Below the pieces are notes generated by a model. The model was not told the origin of the DNA. It worked only from the letters and a program-made list of their open reading frames with translations, and did not search any database. Shown here in pieces: positions 1 through 11,927 of a DNA stretch of 64,000 nt (positions are counted from its first letter, which is position 1; each line of letters begins with the position of its first letter). The stretch spans positions 203,256,726-203,320,725 of the forward strand of contig NC_080673.1 of the NCBI RefSeq assembly GCF_030445035.2, given 5' to 3'. Source of the DNA: Dasypus novemcinctus (Eukaryota; Chordata; Mammalia; Cingulata; Dasypodidae). The translations under genes and the position numbers were made by a program.

Positions 1-678
1 TTACATCTGCGTAGTGTTCTAAAAAATACATTATGGTCCTTGGAAAAATTAAGTTGCAATTCAAATACAACGCAATAACTTCTGCAAAACCTATATAGAT
101 GTCCCTGGTTATACACAAAATACATACTCCTGCAGCTTGTGAATTATATGTTGAGCCTATCAAATGAGATTGGCTTTAATAGTTTTTGTTAATGGGAGTC
201 ATTGTGCCCCTTGGATATAGTCTTAAGCATTTTGAGGTTAAATTGATTGTACTGGAAATAACACAGCAATGACCTGTTTTCATCAAAAAAAAAACATAGT
301 GGTGTGCCCATTTTGCAACTGTTATTTGATATGGAGGTACCTGGTCTTTTTCCAGGAGCAGCTTATTAAAAATACAGTTGGAGATGTTTAGATGTCCTGA
401 CACCTGTGTGGCCAGAGAGGAAATGCGTTCACCCTCCCCCATCTGCCCTTTTGCACACTCCACCCACATTTGCACGTTGAAACCTACACCACGAGCCTCT
501 TTCACATACCACCTCCTTCCCTGACAACTTTCCTGATTTTTCTTCTCGCCCCTCTTCCTAACCCCACACCACCCTAGCATCAAATTATAAGCTCCTTTTG
601 GACATGGACCAGGCCTTACTCTTTTGTGGCATCACATCAGAGTGCCTTGGTGTGGAGCCTGAGCGCCTGTGATTTTAG
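1..678. other. Intronic sequence at left edge (KIAA0232 intron)
   Basis: I see no convincing coding sequence here. The stretch is AT-rich and lies upstream of the candidate KIAA0232 exon at 679, so it is inferred to be intron. About 520-660 resembles the 3' end of an old L2 LINE: it contains a 'taagctcctt' block followed by a degenerate 'agtgcctt' stretch. A 135-codon minus-strand open frame at 176-583 has no recognisable domain and is taken as chance. Confidence 0.5.
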
Positions 679-806
679 GAAGCTTCCTAGGTGAATCCAA
701 AGTGCCCCGAGGTGAATTGAGAATTGCTGCTCCAGCTAGCTTGCGTAGAGATCTTTACAGGGACGCAAACCTACCTAATCCCATTGAAAAACTGAAATCC
801 GAACTG
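679..806 (+). CDS. KIAA0232: Candidate internal coding exon, probable KIAA0232
   Basis: This is a putative 128-nt exon. It follows a weak acceptor (tgattttag) at 678 and precedes a GTAGGG donor at 807. The open frame reads through about 42 residues, including LRIAAPASLRRDLYRD and then LPNPIEKLKSEL. It contains several CpGs that stand out from the AT-rich, CpG-poor intron around it. It would enter in phase 1 and leave in phase 0, which matches the phase-0 entry of the next firm exon at 6559. The sequence does not resemble any repeat I know. The polypyrimidine tract is poor and I cannot confirm the peptide against the known protein. Gene assignment rests on position and frame only. Confidence 0.5.
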
Positions 807-1087
807 GTAGGGAAAAAAAACAGTAATGTTGTTAGCCTTTATCTGCTTGTTTACTGCCCCATTTTTCATCCTTAAATATTCCTTTATGTACTTTGTATTT
901 CACCTGGTTCCAGATTGGGAAGAAAGAAAAAGAGGAAAGAAGCAAGATTCTACATCATGCTACTACTATATTCCTTCGCTTTCTAGTATGTTGATGTGTT
1001 TATGTGTTATCAGAATTCTGGGTTTTCTTGAAAGGTCTTAACCACCAATAAAATTCCCAGAGGACATTTTGGTGTTATAGTTTAGAT

Positions 1088-2335
1088 TTTTTTTCCTTAA
1101 TTTTTTTAAAATTAAAGTTAATAGATCACAAGGAATATTACATTAAAAAACATAAAAAAAAACAAGAAACACAAGAGGTTCCCTTATAACCCACTCCCCA
1201 CCCCCACCACATCATTTTTGTAAATTGTATTTTTTGAAGATATATACATCACACACAAAAAATGTTACACTAAAAAATATGAGGCTCTTGTATACCCCCC
1301 ATCCCCCCACCCCACTCCTCCCACACCAACAACCTCCCTCATCATTGCGGCACACTCATCGCACTCGGTGAACACATTTTGGGGCACTGCTGCACTACAC
1401 AGATAATAGCTTATACTCTCCCCCAATACATTCAGTGGGTTATGGTAGGATATATAAGGTCCAGCATCTGACCCTGCAATATCATTAAGAACAACTCAGA
1501 ATCCCAAAAATTCCCCCACAGCACATCTCTTCTACCCTCTCCCTGCCATCAGCAACTACTGTGGCCGCTTTCTCCACCTCGATGCTAAAATTTCTTCTAT
1601 TACTCGTCAAAATAGTTTTATAGTAGAATATCAATAAGTCCACTCTAGTCTATATTTTATTCCTTCATTCTGTCAACCCTGGCATGGCAATGTCCCCTCC
1701 ACCTCTAGATCAAGAGGGGGCTTAGATTCCATATGGCTCATGGATGCAATTCCTCTGCTTTCAGTTGTAGGCACTCTTGGCTCCCTGGTGTGGTGGTTGA
1801 CCATCTTCACCTCCCTGTTAGCTGACCTGGGTAAGACCAATGAACCAGAGAGTAGGAGTCGCCACTCTCCTGAGGCTTAGGGCCCAGCTGGTACATGGGC
1901 AGTCCAGAGATTCAAGTCTCCTGAGTATGGACCATCCCTAGCGCCAACTACAGGTTCACTAAAAGTGACAGAAGAGGCATGTGTAGAAAAGTCACATCTG
2001 AGTCCAGCTCTGTCACACTCAGGAGCACAAATTCCAAAGTAGGGTCCTCTGACGTAGCACAGAGCTCCAAATCCATCTGCCATGACTATATACCCTGTGG
2101 ATCTCTGAAGCCTTCAGGAGAACCAATACCTAGGGTTGTATCTACTTTGGCTTTTTTTTGGGGTCCTGCTGAGGTGTGCGTAAGCACGACCCCTCTGATG
2201 ACCTCCCGACTCTTTGGAAGACTCTTAACCATATCAGCTCATTTGTCTTTGCCATTTCCCCCTTTTATTCAAGGTCAAAGAGCAGATTTTAACAATGTAG
2301 TCTAGAATTTGTTAGTACAATTAGTATCAATCTTT
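1088..2335 (-). mobile_element. Old LINE-1 3' fragment (xenarthran type)
   Basis: The interval begins with A/T-rich tail sequence and then runs 'aaaaatatgaggctcttg', 'catcattgcggcacactcatcgc', 'aagagggggcttagattcca' and 'tggtgtggtggttgacc'. The same ordered blocks recur in two younger copies at 17513-18787 (minus) and 23121-24611 (plus). The copy is clearly more diverged and its ends are approximate. No reverse-transcriptase frame is present, so it is a 5'-truncated, dead copy carrying mainly 3' UTR. The minus orientation is inferred from the T-rich left end and from comparison with the plus copy, which ends in poly(A). Confidence 0.75.
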
Positions 2336-2393
2336 CTGAGCCTCTGTCATCTGCAGTTTAATTACATTTTCAAGCTGGGTTAGAACTCACTTT

Positions 2394-2803
2394 TTTTTTT
2401 TTTTTTTTTATTTATCTTCCCTTCCACCCCCAACTCCCCTTTTGTCTGCTCTCTGTGTCCATTTGCTGCGTGTTCTTCTGTGACCACTTCTATCCTTATC
2501 AGTGGCACCAGGAATCTGTCTCTTTTTTGTTATGTCATCTTGTGTCAGCTCTCTTTGTGTGCGGCACCATTCCCGGGCAGGCTGCACTTTCTTTTGCACT
2601 GGGCGGCTCTCCTTATGGGGCGCACTCCTTGTGCGTGGGGCTCCCCTACGCAGGGGGCACCCCTGCGTGGCACGGCACTCCTTGCGCGCATCAGCACTGC
2701 TCATGGGCCAGCTCCACACGAGTCAAGGAGGGCCCGGGGTTTGAACCATGGACCTCCCATGTGGTAGGGGAACGCCTTATCCATTGGCCCAAATCCGCTT
2801 CCC
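2394..2803 (-). mobile_element. DAS-type tRNA-derived SINE
   Basis: This is a full-length element read on the minus strand. It has a T tract at the left (the A tail), a 'gtctgctctctgtgtcc' block, and a tRNA-like head whose complement carries a GGTTCAAA-type B box and ends at 'aaatccgcttccc'. A 12-bp target-site duplication, AGAACTCACTTT, flanks it at 2382-2393 and 2804-2815, which fixes the borders and indicates LINE-1-driven insertion. The open frames inside it on both strands are not genes. Confidence 0.92.
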
Positions 2804-5800
2804 AGAACTCACTTTATACATTAATCTGAGGTACAGAAAGATAGAAAGGCCAAGTGATGCAGTTTGGGGCCAGCCTGGAACCAGAACCTGTGTCTTTCCA
2901 CTTCTTACCTGGCCTAGTCAGTCTTCAGGAGCTGATTCTAGGCTCTTCCCCCATTTTTACAGAGGGCAGCCTGGAAGCCGCCTTTTTAAAAGTCATCAGT
3001 TGTCCTAGCTCAGAGTAAGTGAACTAAAATACAGGCTTTCTCCTTAGTAGAGTTGGTGCTCAGGAGCATGGAAGCAATTAGGATACTTTTCCAAACCTTG
3101 GTACAATTCAGCACATGTTCACTGAACACCTGTTGCGTGCTAGTTGCTAAGGGAGGTGCCTTAGTTGAGTAAGACATTACCTTTGCTATGAAGTACTCCA
3201 TTGAAATACATAATTCGTTCATGTGGTTCAAAATTCAGGAATTGCGAGAGGACATGCACCCAGTGAAAAGCTCCCAGAGGCAACCACATGTTACCTACTT
3301 TCAGGATATTTTATACATAGATAAGTGATACCTGTACATGTATATTTCCTTTTCCTCCCCGCCCCTGAAATGGCTCTTTATTATAATCACTCTTCTCAGT
3401 TTTTTCTTTTTTTTCTGCATTAAAAAACTACTGTAATTTACCCAACCTGTCCCTTATTTCTGAGGGTGTTTGGATAAACATAATTTGAGGTACCATGGTA
3501 GGTGGACTGGTGGAGGTGAGCGCAGCCTGGTGTGGGAACCCAGGGGAAAACCCTCCCCAGCCTGCAGGAGTTGAGCAAGGCTTTGAACATGCTTGAGCGT
3601 CCAGGGGGGCAGAGTGGAGGAAGAGGGCGGACTAGGCAGAAGGAAGAGCAGTGGTAAAGGGGCTAACACCCTCTCAGGTGTGCAGAGGAGCTGTGAGCAG
3701 TAAGCTTGCAGTTTCTGGAGCATAAAGCAGCAGAGATGAAGCAGAGTGTCTTGAGTGTCCGTTTGTGCATGAATTTGTGGCAAACGTGTTCTCTTTGTCA
3801 TTTACTTGGTCACCTCCTTAGTACCAAGCCCCTTGAAGTATAGAAAAGCAGCAGTAGACATAGCATAGGCCGTGTCGTGAAGGAATTGACAGTCCAGTTC
3901 GGGAGAAGGCCTTTGTGCCTGGCAGACACCCTGCTGGGGAAGTCAGCAGGCAGGAAGCCAAGGACGGCTCAGAGGAGAGGAGAGGGGGTGGGGTAGGGTG
4001 GCGCCGGCCCTGTGCCCGAGGCCCGTGTTGCTGCTGTTCTGCCGAGGGCCCCCTTGACTGCGGGTGGAAGATCGACTGTTCAGAACACAGAGGCTCAGGC
4101 CTGGAATATAGTGTAAAGGAAAGCTTAGTGTCTTGGATGGTCTCATTGCACCCTGTTTCTCTTCATTTACATTTCTTCTTTTCTTTTCTAAAAAACAAGG
4201 CTTGTAGAAGGGTTTCTTTTCCTTCTGTGACCCAAAGTACCAAGAACTGACTGTGGCAAAGGGTCCCTAGAGGACAACTTTCAGGAGTCCAAAAGGAAGC
4301 AAGGCCTAAACACCTTTCTCTTCACCCCTAGCTGGGAATGTTTCACGAGGCTTTGTAAGTGATACTGTAGGTTAGAATATAACTGGTGTGGGAACGGAAA
4401 GGCCAAGAGCTGGGCATGGCATATGGTGGGACGGAGGGTTGGGAGGAGTTTGTGATAATATGGTCTCAAGCTAGGATTTCTTGAGAAGGTGAAATTTGAG
4501 GAAAGATGTCGAGGTGGGAGAGTGAGCCGAGAGGAGAGTGTTGTATTCTGTTTCGTTTTTGTTTTTTCTTCATTCATTTTGTCCATAACTAAAAAGTACT
4601 CCTAAATTTATGGCAGAAATGGGCATCAGCTGAAGGGTGGTTTCAGTGGGAGAGATAACTTGATAACCAGGGGCTTCCAGCAGATAGAGCGCTTTCTTCA
4701 GGTCCACAGGTGTGAGGACTCACTTGGTGCGAGGCCCTGTGCCTGGAGGCACAGCAATAAAGAAGACATGGTTCCTGCCCTCGAGGAGCTTACAGTCTGG
4801 TTTCTATTCTCCTCCCTCCTCTCGGTTCATGTTGACCCAAACCCGTCTGTGCCATGTACCACCTAAGTTTCCTTTTCCATGCTGGACTCTCTCCCCCTTC
4901 TTTACCCTGGTCCCATTCCCACAGAATATGCACAGAGGATTAGAGGATAAGTATGAGTACTCACACTATTAAAACATGGATCATTCCACAACTGACCCAG
5001 GGCCTTTTCTTTTCTAAATTGAAACTTGTACCCACCAAATACAGTCTCTCATCAGCAGTGCTTTGGGGATGGTGGAGTCACTTCCAGGCAGGGAAGCCTT
5101 CCTTGCTCCACCTGAATGGCACTTAGAGCTTCTGACGGTCTAGGTGTGCCATCGAGAGAAGGGAAGGCCTTTCTGGGAAGGCTTTAGGTGCTGTCAGTCA
5201 CCTTGACTTACCTGCAGACTTGGCAGGTTGCCAGCACTGTTTGCATTAAGCCCAGCCTCATCGGTTCTCTTGGCCTTGGCATCTGTTTGTCTAACAACAG
5301 TACTGAAGTTTACAGTTAGAATAAGCTGCAGGAGAAAATAGTGAAGGCTACCTAACCTCTCTGGATAGACTGTACAGTTCTTCTACCTCTGTTTTAAGCA
5401 TCTTTCTGAAAAGTTCCATTAGGTTAAAATGAGAGTTTGAAGTATGTTTCCCATTTAGTTACAAAATAAAAAACACAATACTGAATGAAAAGATTTTAGA
5501 CCCACAGAATTAATTTACAGTTAAAAGCATATCAAAATTCTAATAGAAAATTGATGCTCACCAGCTCCAGAACAATTCAGGTTTAATACTTGAACATGTA
5601 ATGAAAGGTCTTTTTGAAAAATAAAGGGTTATGCAGTATTTCCAGTCCTATCCATTGAACAGATGTCTGTTGGGAGCACAGCGTTAGGGACGGAGAAGGT
5701 GCAAAGGTGCTGGGACCAGGGCCTGCTCCAGGGGCTGCTGGTAGAAGAGGCCGCCCTGGTCAGCTTAGACCAGCACATATTCGGTGACTATGTCTGGTCA

Positions 5801-6558
5801 CAAGTCTTTTCGTTACCTTCACAAGGACACTCCTCCTTGGTAATTAATGACAGCTGCTGTTTGTCAACTCCTAGCCACAGGAAGGTCACCAGGAGGTGGG
5901 CATGGTCCAGCAACTGCAGAGTCCCTTAGTACAGGACAGAGCCTTGGTTCAGACCCAGGTCTCTCTCCCAGGCTTGGGCGCCTGACGCTCAGCCTCGACG
6001 ATGCATGCAAGACTCCCCTGCCCTCAGGAGCCTTTCCCTCGTCTGATTGGGATGGCTGTTTCCTGCTTTGAAACAGAGGTTACTGGCTGCACGGCGATGG
6101 GGTTTTGGCTCAGCATCTTTCTCATCCTCACTTAGGTGGGCGATTTTGTTTTAAAGACATGGTGTCATGTTCTCCCTATAAGACGTTCATTCTATTCCAT
6201 TTCTCTTCCTCTCTCCTGGGTATGTGCCATAGAAGAGAGTCCTCATGCCACTCCAGGGCTCAGGGCAGCCTCCCTCTTGCCTACTGCACTTCTGAAATTG
6301 GAAATTTGCCTTCTTGGAGGATATTTCTTGTTACATGTTTTTGCCTTCTAAGAAGAAGTGCTTTTTTTTTCCTTAAGATTTTCATTCAGCTTTCAGTAGA
6401 ACTGCTTCCTAAGGAAATCTTCTTAATATGCTTTGAGTACATTGGTTTTTAAATGTACCTTTTCTGGGTTTGTAGTTCATAATTTATAGCGCTTGAATAT
6501 TTTTTACTGTATCCTGAAAGTTTGTAAAACTTTTCTATATTTGGTTTAATCTGAACAG

Positions 6559-6667
6559 TTTCCTGTGTTGAGCACTGATGTACAAAGAATGAATAGAAGT
6601 CAAGAAAAGCAGACCTGGTGGGAAAAAGCTTTGTATTCTCCTCTTTTTCCTGCATCTGAGTGTGAAG
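6559..6667 (+). CDS. KIAA0232: KIAA0232 internal coding exon
   Basis: This 109-nt exon lies between a 'tctgaacag' acceptor and a GAAG|GTAAGG donor. It enters in phase 0 and leaves in phase 1. It encodes about 36 residues, including LSTDVQRMNRSQEKQTWWEK and then ALYSPLFPASECE. The following exon at 11830 enters in phase 1, and together they are 207 nt, a whole number of codons. The reading is non-repetitive and has coding composition. KIAA0232 encodes a large protein of poorly known function (about 1,400 residues in human, from memory). Its name rests on the distinctive C-terminal exon downstream and on the position just upstream of TBC1D14. No known domain is visible in this exon. Confidence 0.82.
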
Positions 6668-7256
6668 GTAAGGAAAGTTGTATTAGTTCATTCATGTACA
6701 TTTCTGATTCACTGAGAGCAGTAAATTCTTTTGCTATGATTATAGAATATCAATCCCAGAAATATTCACCAGGAGTTTTCTGGGTGGCTGGCACTTTGTC
6801 ATGCACTGGGGACACAGATGAGTGAGAGCCAAACCTTGCTTTTCAACACTGCCATTGTCCAAGGTAGGAGAAAAGCCTGGAAAGGCATAAAAGCAGTGCT
6901 CAGCTGTCGAATCGCGGAGAAAGGCACGTCAGCCCTGCCAGAGGCCCTCCAGGAAGGCTGCCAGGGGCAAGGGATTGGGGCTCCCTCAGGAGATGTGTGA
7001 GCCCCCCCTAAGTTAAGTAGCATTTAACCTGCACCAAGGTTGAAACCATTGACATGATTTCTTTCAAATTGGGGGTTGTCAAGGTTAGGAGTGTTTGAGC
7101 AGTTCTTGCTAGCAACAGGGTGGAAAAGAAATTGAAAAACTGAGGGGAGCATGCCTAGGCTTTTGGGCTCTTGGGCTCTTGGCCTGGTCCGGGAGTGAAG
7201 TACAGAAGGCCTGCACTGAGGCCAGGAATGGGGCAAACTTAAAGTGGAACAGGATT

Positions 7257-7620
7257 GGGAAGTGGTTGTGGCTCAAGCAGATGGGTGCCTACCTACCCCG
7301 TGGGAGGTCCTGGGTTTGGTTCCTGATACCTCCTGAAGAAGGTGAGCAAGACAGGGAGCTGACACGATGGGCTGGCATGGCAAGCTGCTGCCACAAGATG
7401 ACGCAACAAGGAAACACAATGAGAGACACAAGTTGGAGCAGAGGTGACTCAAGTCATTGGGTACCTCCTTCCCACATGGGAGATCCCAGGTTTGGTTTCC
7501 AGTGCTTCCTAAAAAGAAGACAAGCACACAGTGAACAGACAGAGAGCAGACAGCAAAAGCAAACAATGGGGAGGCAGGGGGAGGGAGGAGAAAGAAATCT
7601 TGAAGAAAAAAAAAATAAAA
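7257..7620 (+). mobile_element. Old dimeric DAS-like SINE
   Basis: It starts with GGGAAGTGGTTGTGGCTCAA (A-box region) and 'cctgggtttggttcc' (degenerate B box). A middle 'gacgcaacaag' block and a second tRNA-like head near 7435-7510 ('ggtgactcaagtcattggg') follow. It ends in 'gaaagaaatcttgaag' plus an A-rich tail. The two heads and the divergence suggest an older composite subfamily than the copies at 25-34 kb. The 171-codon open frame across it is not a gene. Confidence 0.82.
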
Positions 7621-8958
7621 CCATGATCAAGAGGTTTCGTAGAGGATGCCATAGTTTGTTGAATGGTTTTCTGCACAGGGTGAACAGCAGGTAGGGAATC
7701 AGTGAGGGCCAGTAGATAGAGTTGCCATTTACTGAGGTGAGAGACAGGAGCAGAAGCAGATTTGGTGAGGAAGATGCTTTTAGTTTGGGGCATGAATGAG
7801 CAGTCTGAACCTTCCAGGTGGACAGGCCCAGGAACTGTAAGAAATTCTGATCTGGAATTTGGGGGAAAGTTGGAGCTGAAGGAGGCCACCTAAATGGGTT
7901 AGCTTAAGAGACGGAGTTTGTCTGGATTATGTCGCCTGAGTTCCTGTTTCCTTGAGTATTTGTTTATGAATTGCTCCTGCCAGAGTCCTGAAGGACTCCT
8001 TCGTTAGTATTTACAAGTTCACATGTCTACTGGGTCTCCCAGCTAATTTGTAGTGAGCTTGCAGCCAGCGGCTCCTCTCATGTACCCATAGTGCCTTGCC
8101 CTCAGCAGTGGCTCAGAGAGCCTTGCTTGGCTCTTTCCCTCATAGCTGGGACTCTCCTTATCAGCACTGAAGGTTGGGGTGGGCTTCCTTGGGATTGTTT
8201 GCTTTGCTCTGCTCTGTAGCCACAGTCACCCTCCCAGAACTCTGCCTTCCTCTTTTCCACAGGCTTGGGTAGATTGTGAGGAGGAGAACCTAGGGCTGGG
8301 TCTTCGTTGTAGCCTCTTTATTTCGCCGCTTTTGTTAAAGGCCTATTGTTGCTCTTGCTCTGCCGTTAGGTGAGATCTGGGTGGTCCTTCCTCTTTATAG
8401 GGTGCTCGCCAGCTTTTCTTTCTTACAACCCTCAAAAAAGCTTGATGAGCTGCTGCCCCTAATTCTTAAAGTCTCAAGTTTAGCAGTCTATCCAAAATCA
8501 TACAGTTAACCATTAACCTTGGGCTCCAATCCACATTTTCTCTCTTGTGGTCCAGGAGCTTTGCCCACTGTAGCGGCTATTCTCCGTGGTGCTGAGGTAG
8601 ATGGCAGGGGTGTAGACGCACACACCTTGCCTTCACATAGGTTCTGACTGGTTAGGGCGAGTGGAGGCACCGACACAATGAGTGGAATACAAGTCGGAAG
8701 GGCCTCACACCTGGGAGGGCTGGGGAGGCAGAGGACAGGCAGCAGGCGGAGCCCAGGTGGCAGGGAAGATCCCCCTCCCTGCTGGGGCTTGATAGAGTAT
8801 GCAAATACCCTGAGTCTGCTTCGTTAGTTGTCAAGGATGACCCTGGGTACCTAATGTAGTTTTCTGTCACTAGTTATTAAGGAATCCAGTTCCATCTCCT
8901 AGCTCTTGGTTCTTGGTTATCTCGTGTAGGTGCTGGTAAACGATTGTAGAACATAATG

Positions 8959-9051
8959 CTTTTTATTTTCCTTTAGAAGGTACCAGGGATTGAACCCAGG
9001 ACCTTGTACATGGGAAGCAAGTGCTCAACCACTGAGTTATATCTGCTCCCC
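8959..9051 (-). mobile_element. Monomeric tRNA-derived SINE, copy 1 of a pair
   Basis: The complement of 'ggtaccagggattgaaccc' and 'actgagttatatctgctcccc' gives a tRNA-like head of about 75 nt with a T-rich left end (A tail). There is no DAS body. It lies directly beside a second monomer in the same orientation, so this may be one dimeric element or two insertions. Confidence 0.8.
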
Positions 9052-9064
9052 AATGGGAGTTGAG

Positions 9065-9159
9065 TTTTTTGTTTATTTTTTAGAGGTGCCAGGGATCGAA
9101 CCTGGGACCTCGTACATGGAAAGCAGGCACTCAACCACTTGAGCTATATCTGCTCCCCT
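9065..9159 (-). mobile_element. Monomeric tRNA-derived SINE, copy 2 of a pair
   Basis: This has the same structure as its neighbour: a T-rich left end, 'gaggtgccagggatcgaacc', then 'cttgagctatatctgctcccc'. Only about 13 bases separate the pair. The B-box complement 'gatcgaacctggg' is better kept than in copy 1. Confidence 0.8.
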
Positions 9160-11059
9160 GCAGTGACGTTTTGAAGCATCAGTCTGTTAGCTTATGGGCT
9201 AAGGACATACTGTTTGAGGAGAATCTTAGCCAAGAAAACAGGTAGCCACTCTCCTACGCAGTAGAAGTAGTGTGGACTCTTGTCTTGGCTCTTGAAGCTT
9301 CCGATGTTGCTGATGATTAGTAAGTCCACATGTCCAAGTTGGGGGTTGACCTGGTGCTTGGCAACCCCGGAAGGGGGAGGAGCAGCCCTGTCTCCTTTTT
9401 ATAGTAAAGCAAGGACATGGGGACTCTGAGCAACACAGCTTGGGCAGCTCCCTGAGCAGCGTGGGGAGCCCTCCAGCATGAAGGCCCGAGCTCCACCTCC
9501 ACCCCCACACCTGTGCTGTGTATCCTACACGCATGCATTCAGCACCATGCCCACTTGGTGCCAGGTGCTGGGAATGCAGAGATGAACAGACCATGTGCCC
9601 ACCTCCAGTCAGGTGGTGTTTGAGCAGAAGGGGATGAGGACGTAAACTGCATGGCAGAAGCACGTGCTGGCACAGGAGTGTGTTCCATAAAGAAGGAGTG
9701 GCAGCGTGAGAGCATGGGGCATGGTAAGGGCTGAGGTCACAGGGTGGCAAGGAGCCTGAGGCCCCAGGGCCCTGTGGACTGCAGCGAGGCTGCGGAATGT
9801 GAGATGTCAGTCCTCGGCGCTTTCTCCAAAAAGCATGTAGTTGGGTGTAAACATTTTGAAGGCCCAATTCACCTAAGCGCATGTTTTATTTTAGCCTTGA
9901 AGGAGTCCTATAGGGAAACAGTAAAGGTGATGGCTAAGAGCTCAGGCTCTGGAACCAAAACCGAGTTGGAATCAAGTGCCTCCACTGTCAGCTGCTAGGC
10001 CTTAGACAAGGGCCTGGGCCTCTGCGTGTCTCCATTTTCCTTATTTGTAAACTGAAGCCGAAGAGTGCCTCCCTTTTGGGGGAGTCGTGAAGAGTGAAGT
10101 GTTTAGAAGAGTTCCTGGCACGTAGTCCTATCTCAGCATCGACGTGGTCCAAACCAGGGGCAGCAGTTCAGCATCTGCCCTCTTCCTGCAGCTCTGTGGC
10201 ACCCTGAAAGCCTAAAGCATGAAGAGCAAATGAAGGGGTGGGAGGAGTGGGCCTGGACCTGACTCCTTGGGCCCATGTCCTTGTTAAGGGACGGGTCTGC
10301 TTCCCCAAGGCACCACCTCACCCAGTCCGAGTGCTGCCGGGTGAGGCGGGGCAGGGAGGGGAGCTGAATGGGGTTAGGTAAGCCAAGGAAGAGAGTCTGC
10401 TTGTTTGTTAGCCAGTGGCCCTGTCTGAGGGCACAGCACCCTCCCCATCGGTCCCATACCTTTGGCTTGTAGCAGTGATGGGTCATTGAGCACCATGCCG
10501 GCCACGGAGCATTCCACACTTATCCCTTTCGTTCATTTGGGACCCTCTGGAGCTCACAGGTTACATGATGGGCCCAAAATTACATGGCAAGTAATTGGCA
10601 GAACCAGGAACTGACCAATGTCTGTCTCATCGCAGAGCCTGGGTTATTTTCACACATCTAAAACTTGTAACATGGAATCCCTGAAACCGTCAGAGCTCAA
10701 GGTTACGAAGAGTCCTCACTGTGGCCAGCACAGCCTTAGCAAGAGGCCAGCAGGGCGGGCTCAAGCGACCTTCCCTTGGGCAGAGCTCACCCTCCGTTGG
10801 CCAGGGGCACAGCTTGGATTGAGTACCAGCCTTGTCCTCTCTGGTTTTAAGTACAGGCTAGGCATGTAGGGCAAGGAGGGAGCAGGAGATGGTATCCCAG
10901 TTTTGAGGAAACAAATGACCAGAGGTATTAAATGATTTACACACAATGAAGGGCAAAGCCAGGGTTCAGATCCAGACCTGCTCATGTCCTTTCCACCTTT
11001 CACTGCTGCCTCTGCCCCAGCACCTAATTCCATAGAGGTAAGGTGAATAAAATTAAGAC

Positions 11060-11228
11060 CAGTGGTTCTCAGCCCCGGCTGCACATTTGAGTCGCTGGGA
11101 GCATTTTAGAAACTGCTGGTGCCCAGACCCTACCCCAGAAGCTGTGGTGGCAGGGCCTGGGCTTCTGAACTTTATTCTTAAAGTTCCCCTGGTGATTTAA
11201 ATGTGCAACCAAGTTTGAGAGCCAGTGT
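11060..11228 (+). mobile_element. MER5A-like hAT DNA transposon relic
   Basis: The interval starts CAGTGGTTCTCAGCCC and ends with 'tttgagagccagtg', whose complement repeats the start, so imperfect terminal inverted repeats of about 14 bp are visible. The interior ('gctgcacatttgagtcg', 'cagaccctaccccag') fits the short non-autonomous MER5A family known in all placental mammals. It has no coding capacity. Confidence 0.85.
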
Positions 11229-11829
11229 GAAAGTGATTTACTTGATTCCATCTAATTCCAGTTGCTTACCCAAATGAACCACTTCCTCATTTCCCTATTT
11301 CACAGATTATTAAATACATAGTTGAGTAGGCTTCTGAGTTGAAGAGGAACAAACAAGCATGCCACCCTGTTTTCTTTTCCTCATTGCACTTCCTCCTGTC
11401 TGAAATGCTCTTGTTCATTTGCTCCTACATTGTACCTTCTCTGTCTCCCCCAGACCATGTTAGTTCCTGAGAGCCTGGACTTTGTCAGTCTTTACACTTT
11501 TTCTCCAGGGCTGTCCCGCTATAGGCGTGAACATTTATTTGTTGAGTGTTTCATGGTAGAGTAACAGGAATGTGTGGTCACACCTGCCTATCTTTTAAAA
11601 ACACTCAATCCAGTGGAGGAATTTTAAAATTGAAGTTGGCCTAGCATTTTCCTTGTGCACACCTGGCTGGCCGATGGGCAACCACAAATGCTTTTCGTGA
11701 TACTTAGACTCTCCAGAGGGTTGAGGAGTCTTTTCAACGAGTAGTGAAACAAGACTGTATGTTTCATAACTGTGTCTTAATGGAATTTCCCCCTTTCCCT
11801 CTTTTCCCTCTCCATTCAAAATGATTAAG

Positions 11830-11927
11830 AATGTTATACAAATGCCAAGGGAGAGAATGATATAGAAGAATATCCAGATGTTAAAGAAATTCCCAGTAAC
11901 GAAGAGCGTCTGTTAGATTTTAATAGG
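11830..11927 (+). CDS. KIAA0232: KIAA0232 penultimate coding exon
   Basis: This 98-nt exon has a long pyrimidine-rich tract (about 11785-11815) before the acceptor 'gattaag', and a textbook donor AGG|GTAAGT at 11928. It completes the split codon from the 6559 exon and ends in phase 0. It encodes ECYTNAKGENDIEEYPDVKE followed by IPSNEERLLDFNR, an acidic, hydrophilic segment with no catalytic motif. The frame joins cleanly to the terminal exon at 13953. Splice strength and phase agreement on both sides make this a secure exon. Gene naming is as for the terminal exon. Confidence 0.86.

Larger units (their letters stand above)
807..6558. other. KIAA0232 intron with LINE and SINE insertions
   Basis: No coding exon was found. 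The interval holds an old minus-strand LINE-1 3' fragment (about 1088-2335) and a full minus-strand DAS SINE (2394-2803). L2-like 3' relics lie near 3100-3210 (reads like 'actgaacacctg...gtgctag') and 4680-4800 ('gaggccctgtgcctgg' then 'gaggagcttacagtctgg'). The segments 3240-4670 and 4990-6550 show nothing I can name. Open frames there (for example 3454-3801 minus, 3915-4250 plus) lack domains and splice context. Confidence 0.6.
6668..11829. other. KIAA0232 intron
   Basis: No coding exon was found between the two firm exons. L2-like sequence lies near 6760-6850. A dimeric old SINE is at 7257-7620 and two minus-strand SINE monomers are at 8959-9159. A MIR relic on the plus strand covers about 9925-10130 ('aagagctcaggctctgg' through 'tgtaaactgaag'). 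A MER5-like DNA transposon is at 11060-11228, and L2-like sequence is near 11460-11545. The long minus frame at 9226-9882 spans unique-looking DNA without splice signals or domains and is dismissed. Confidence 0.6.

Noticed and set aside
9226-9882. 218-codon minus-strand open frame in a KIAA0232 intron
   Set aside because: No domain, no splice or promoter context, Ser/Pro/Leu/His-rich chance translation, and a competing overlapping frame.
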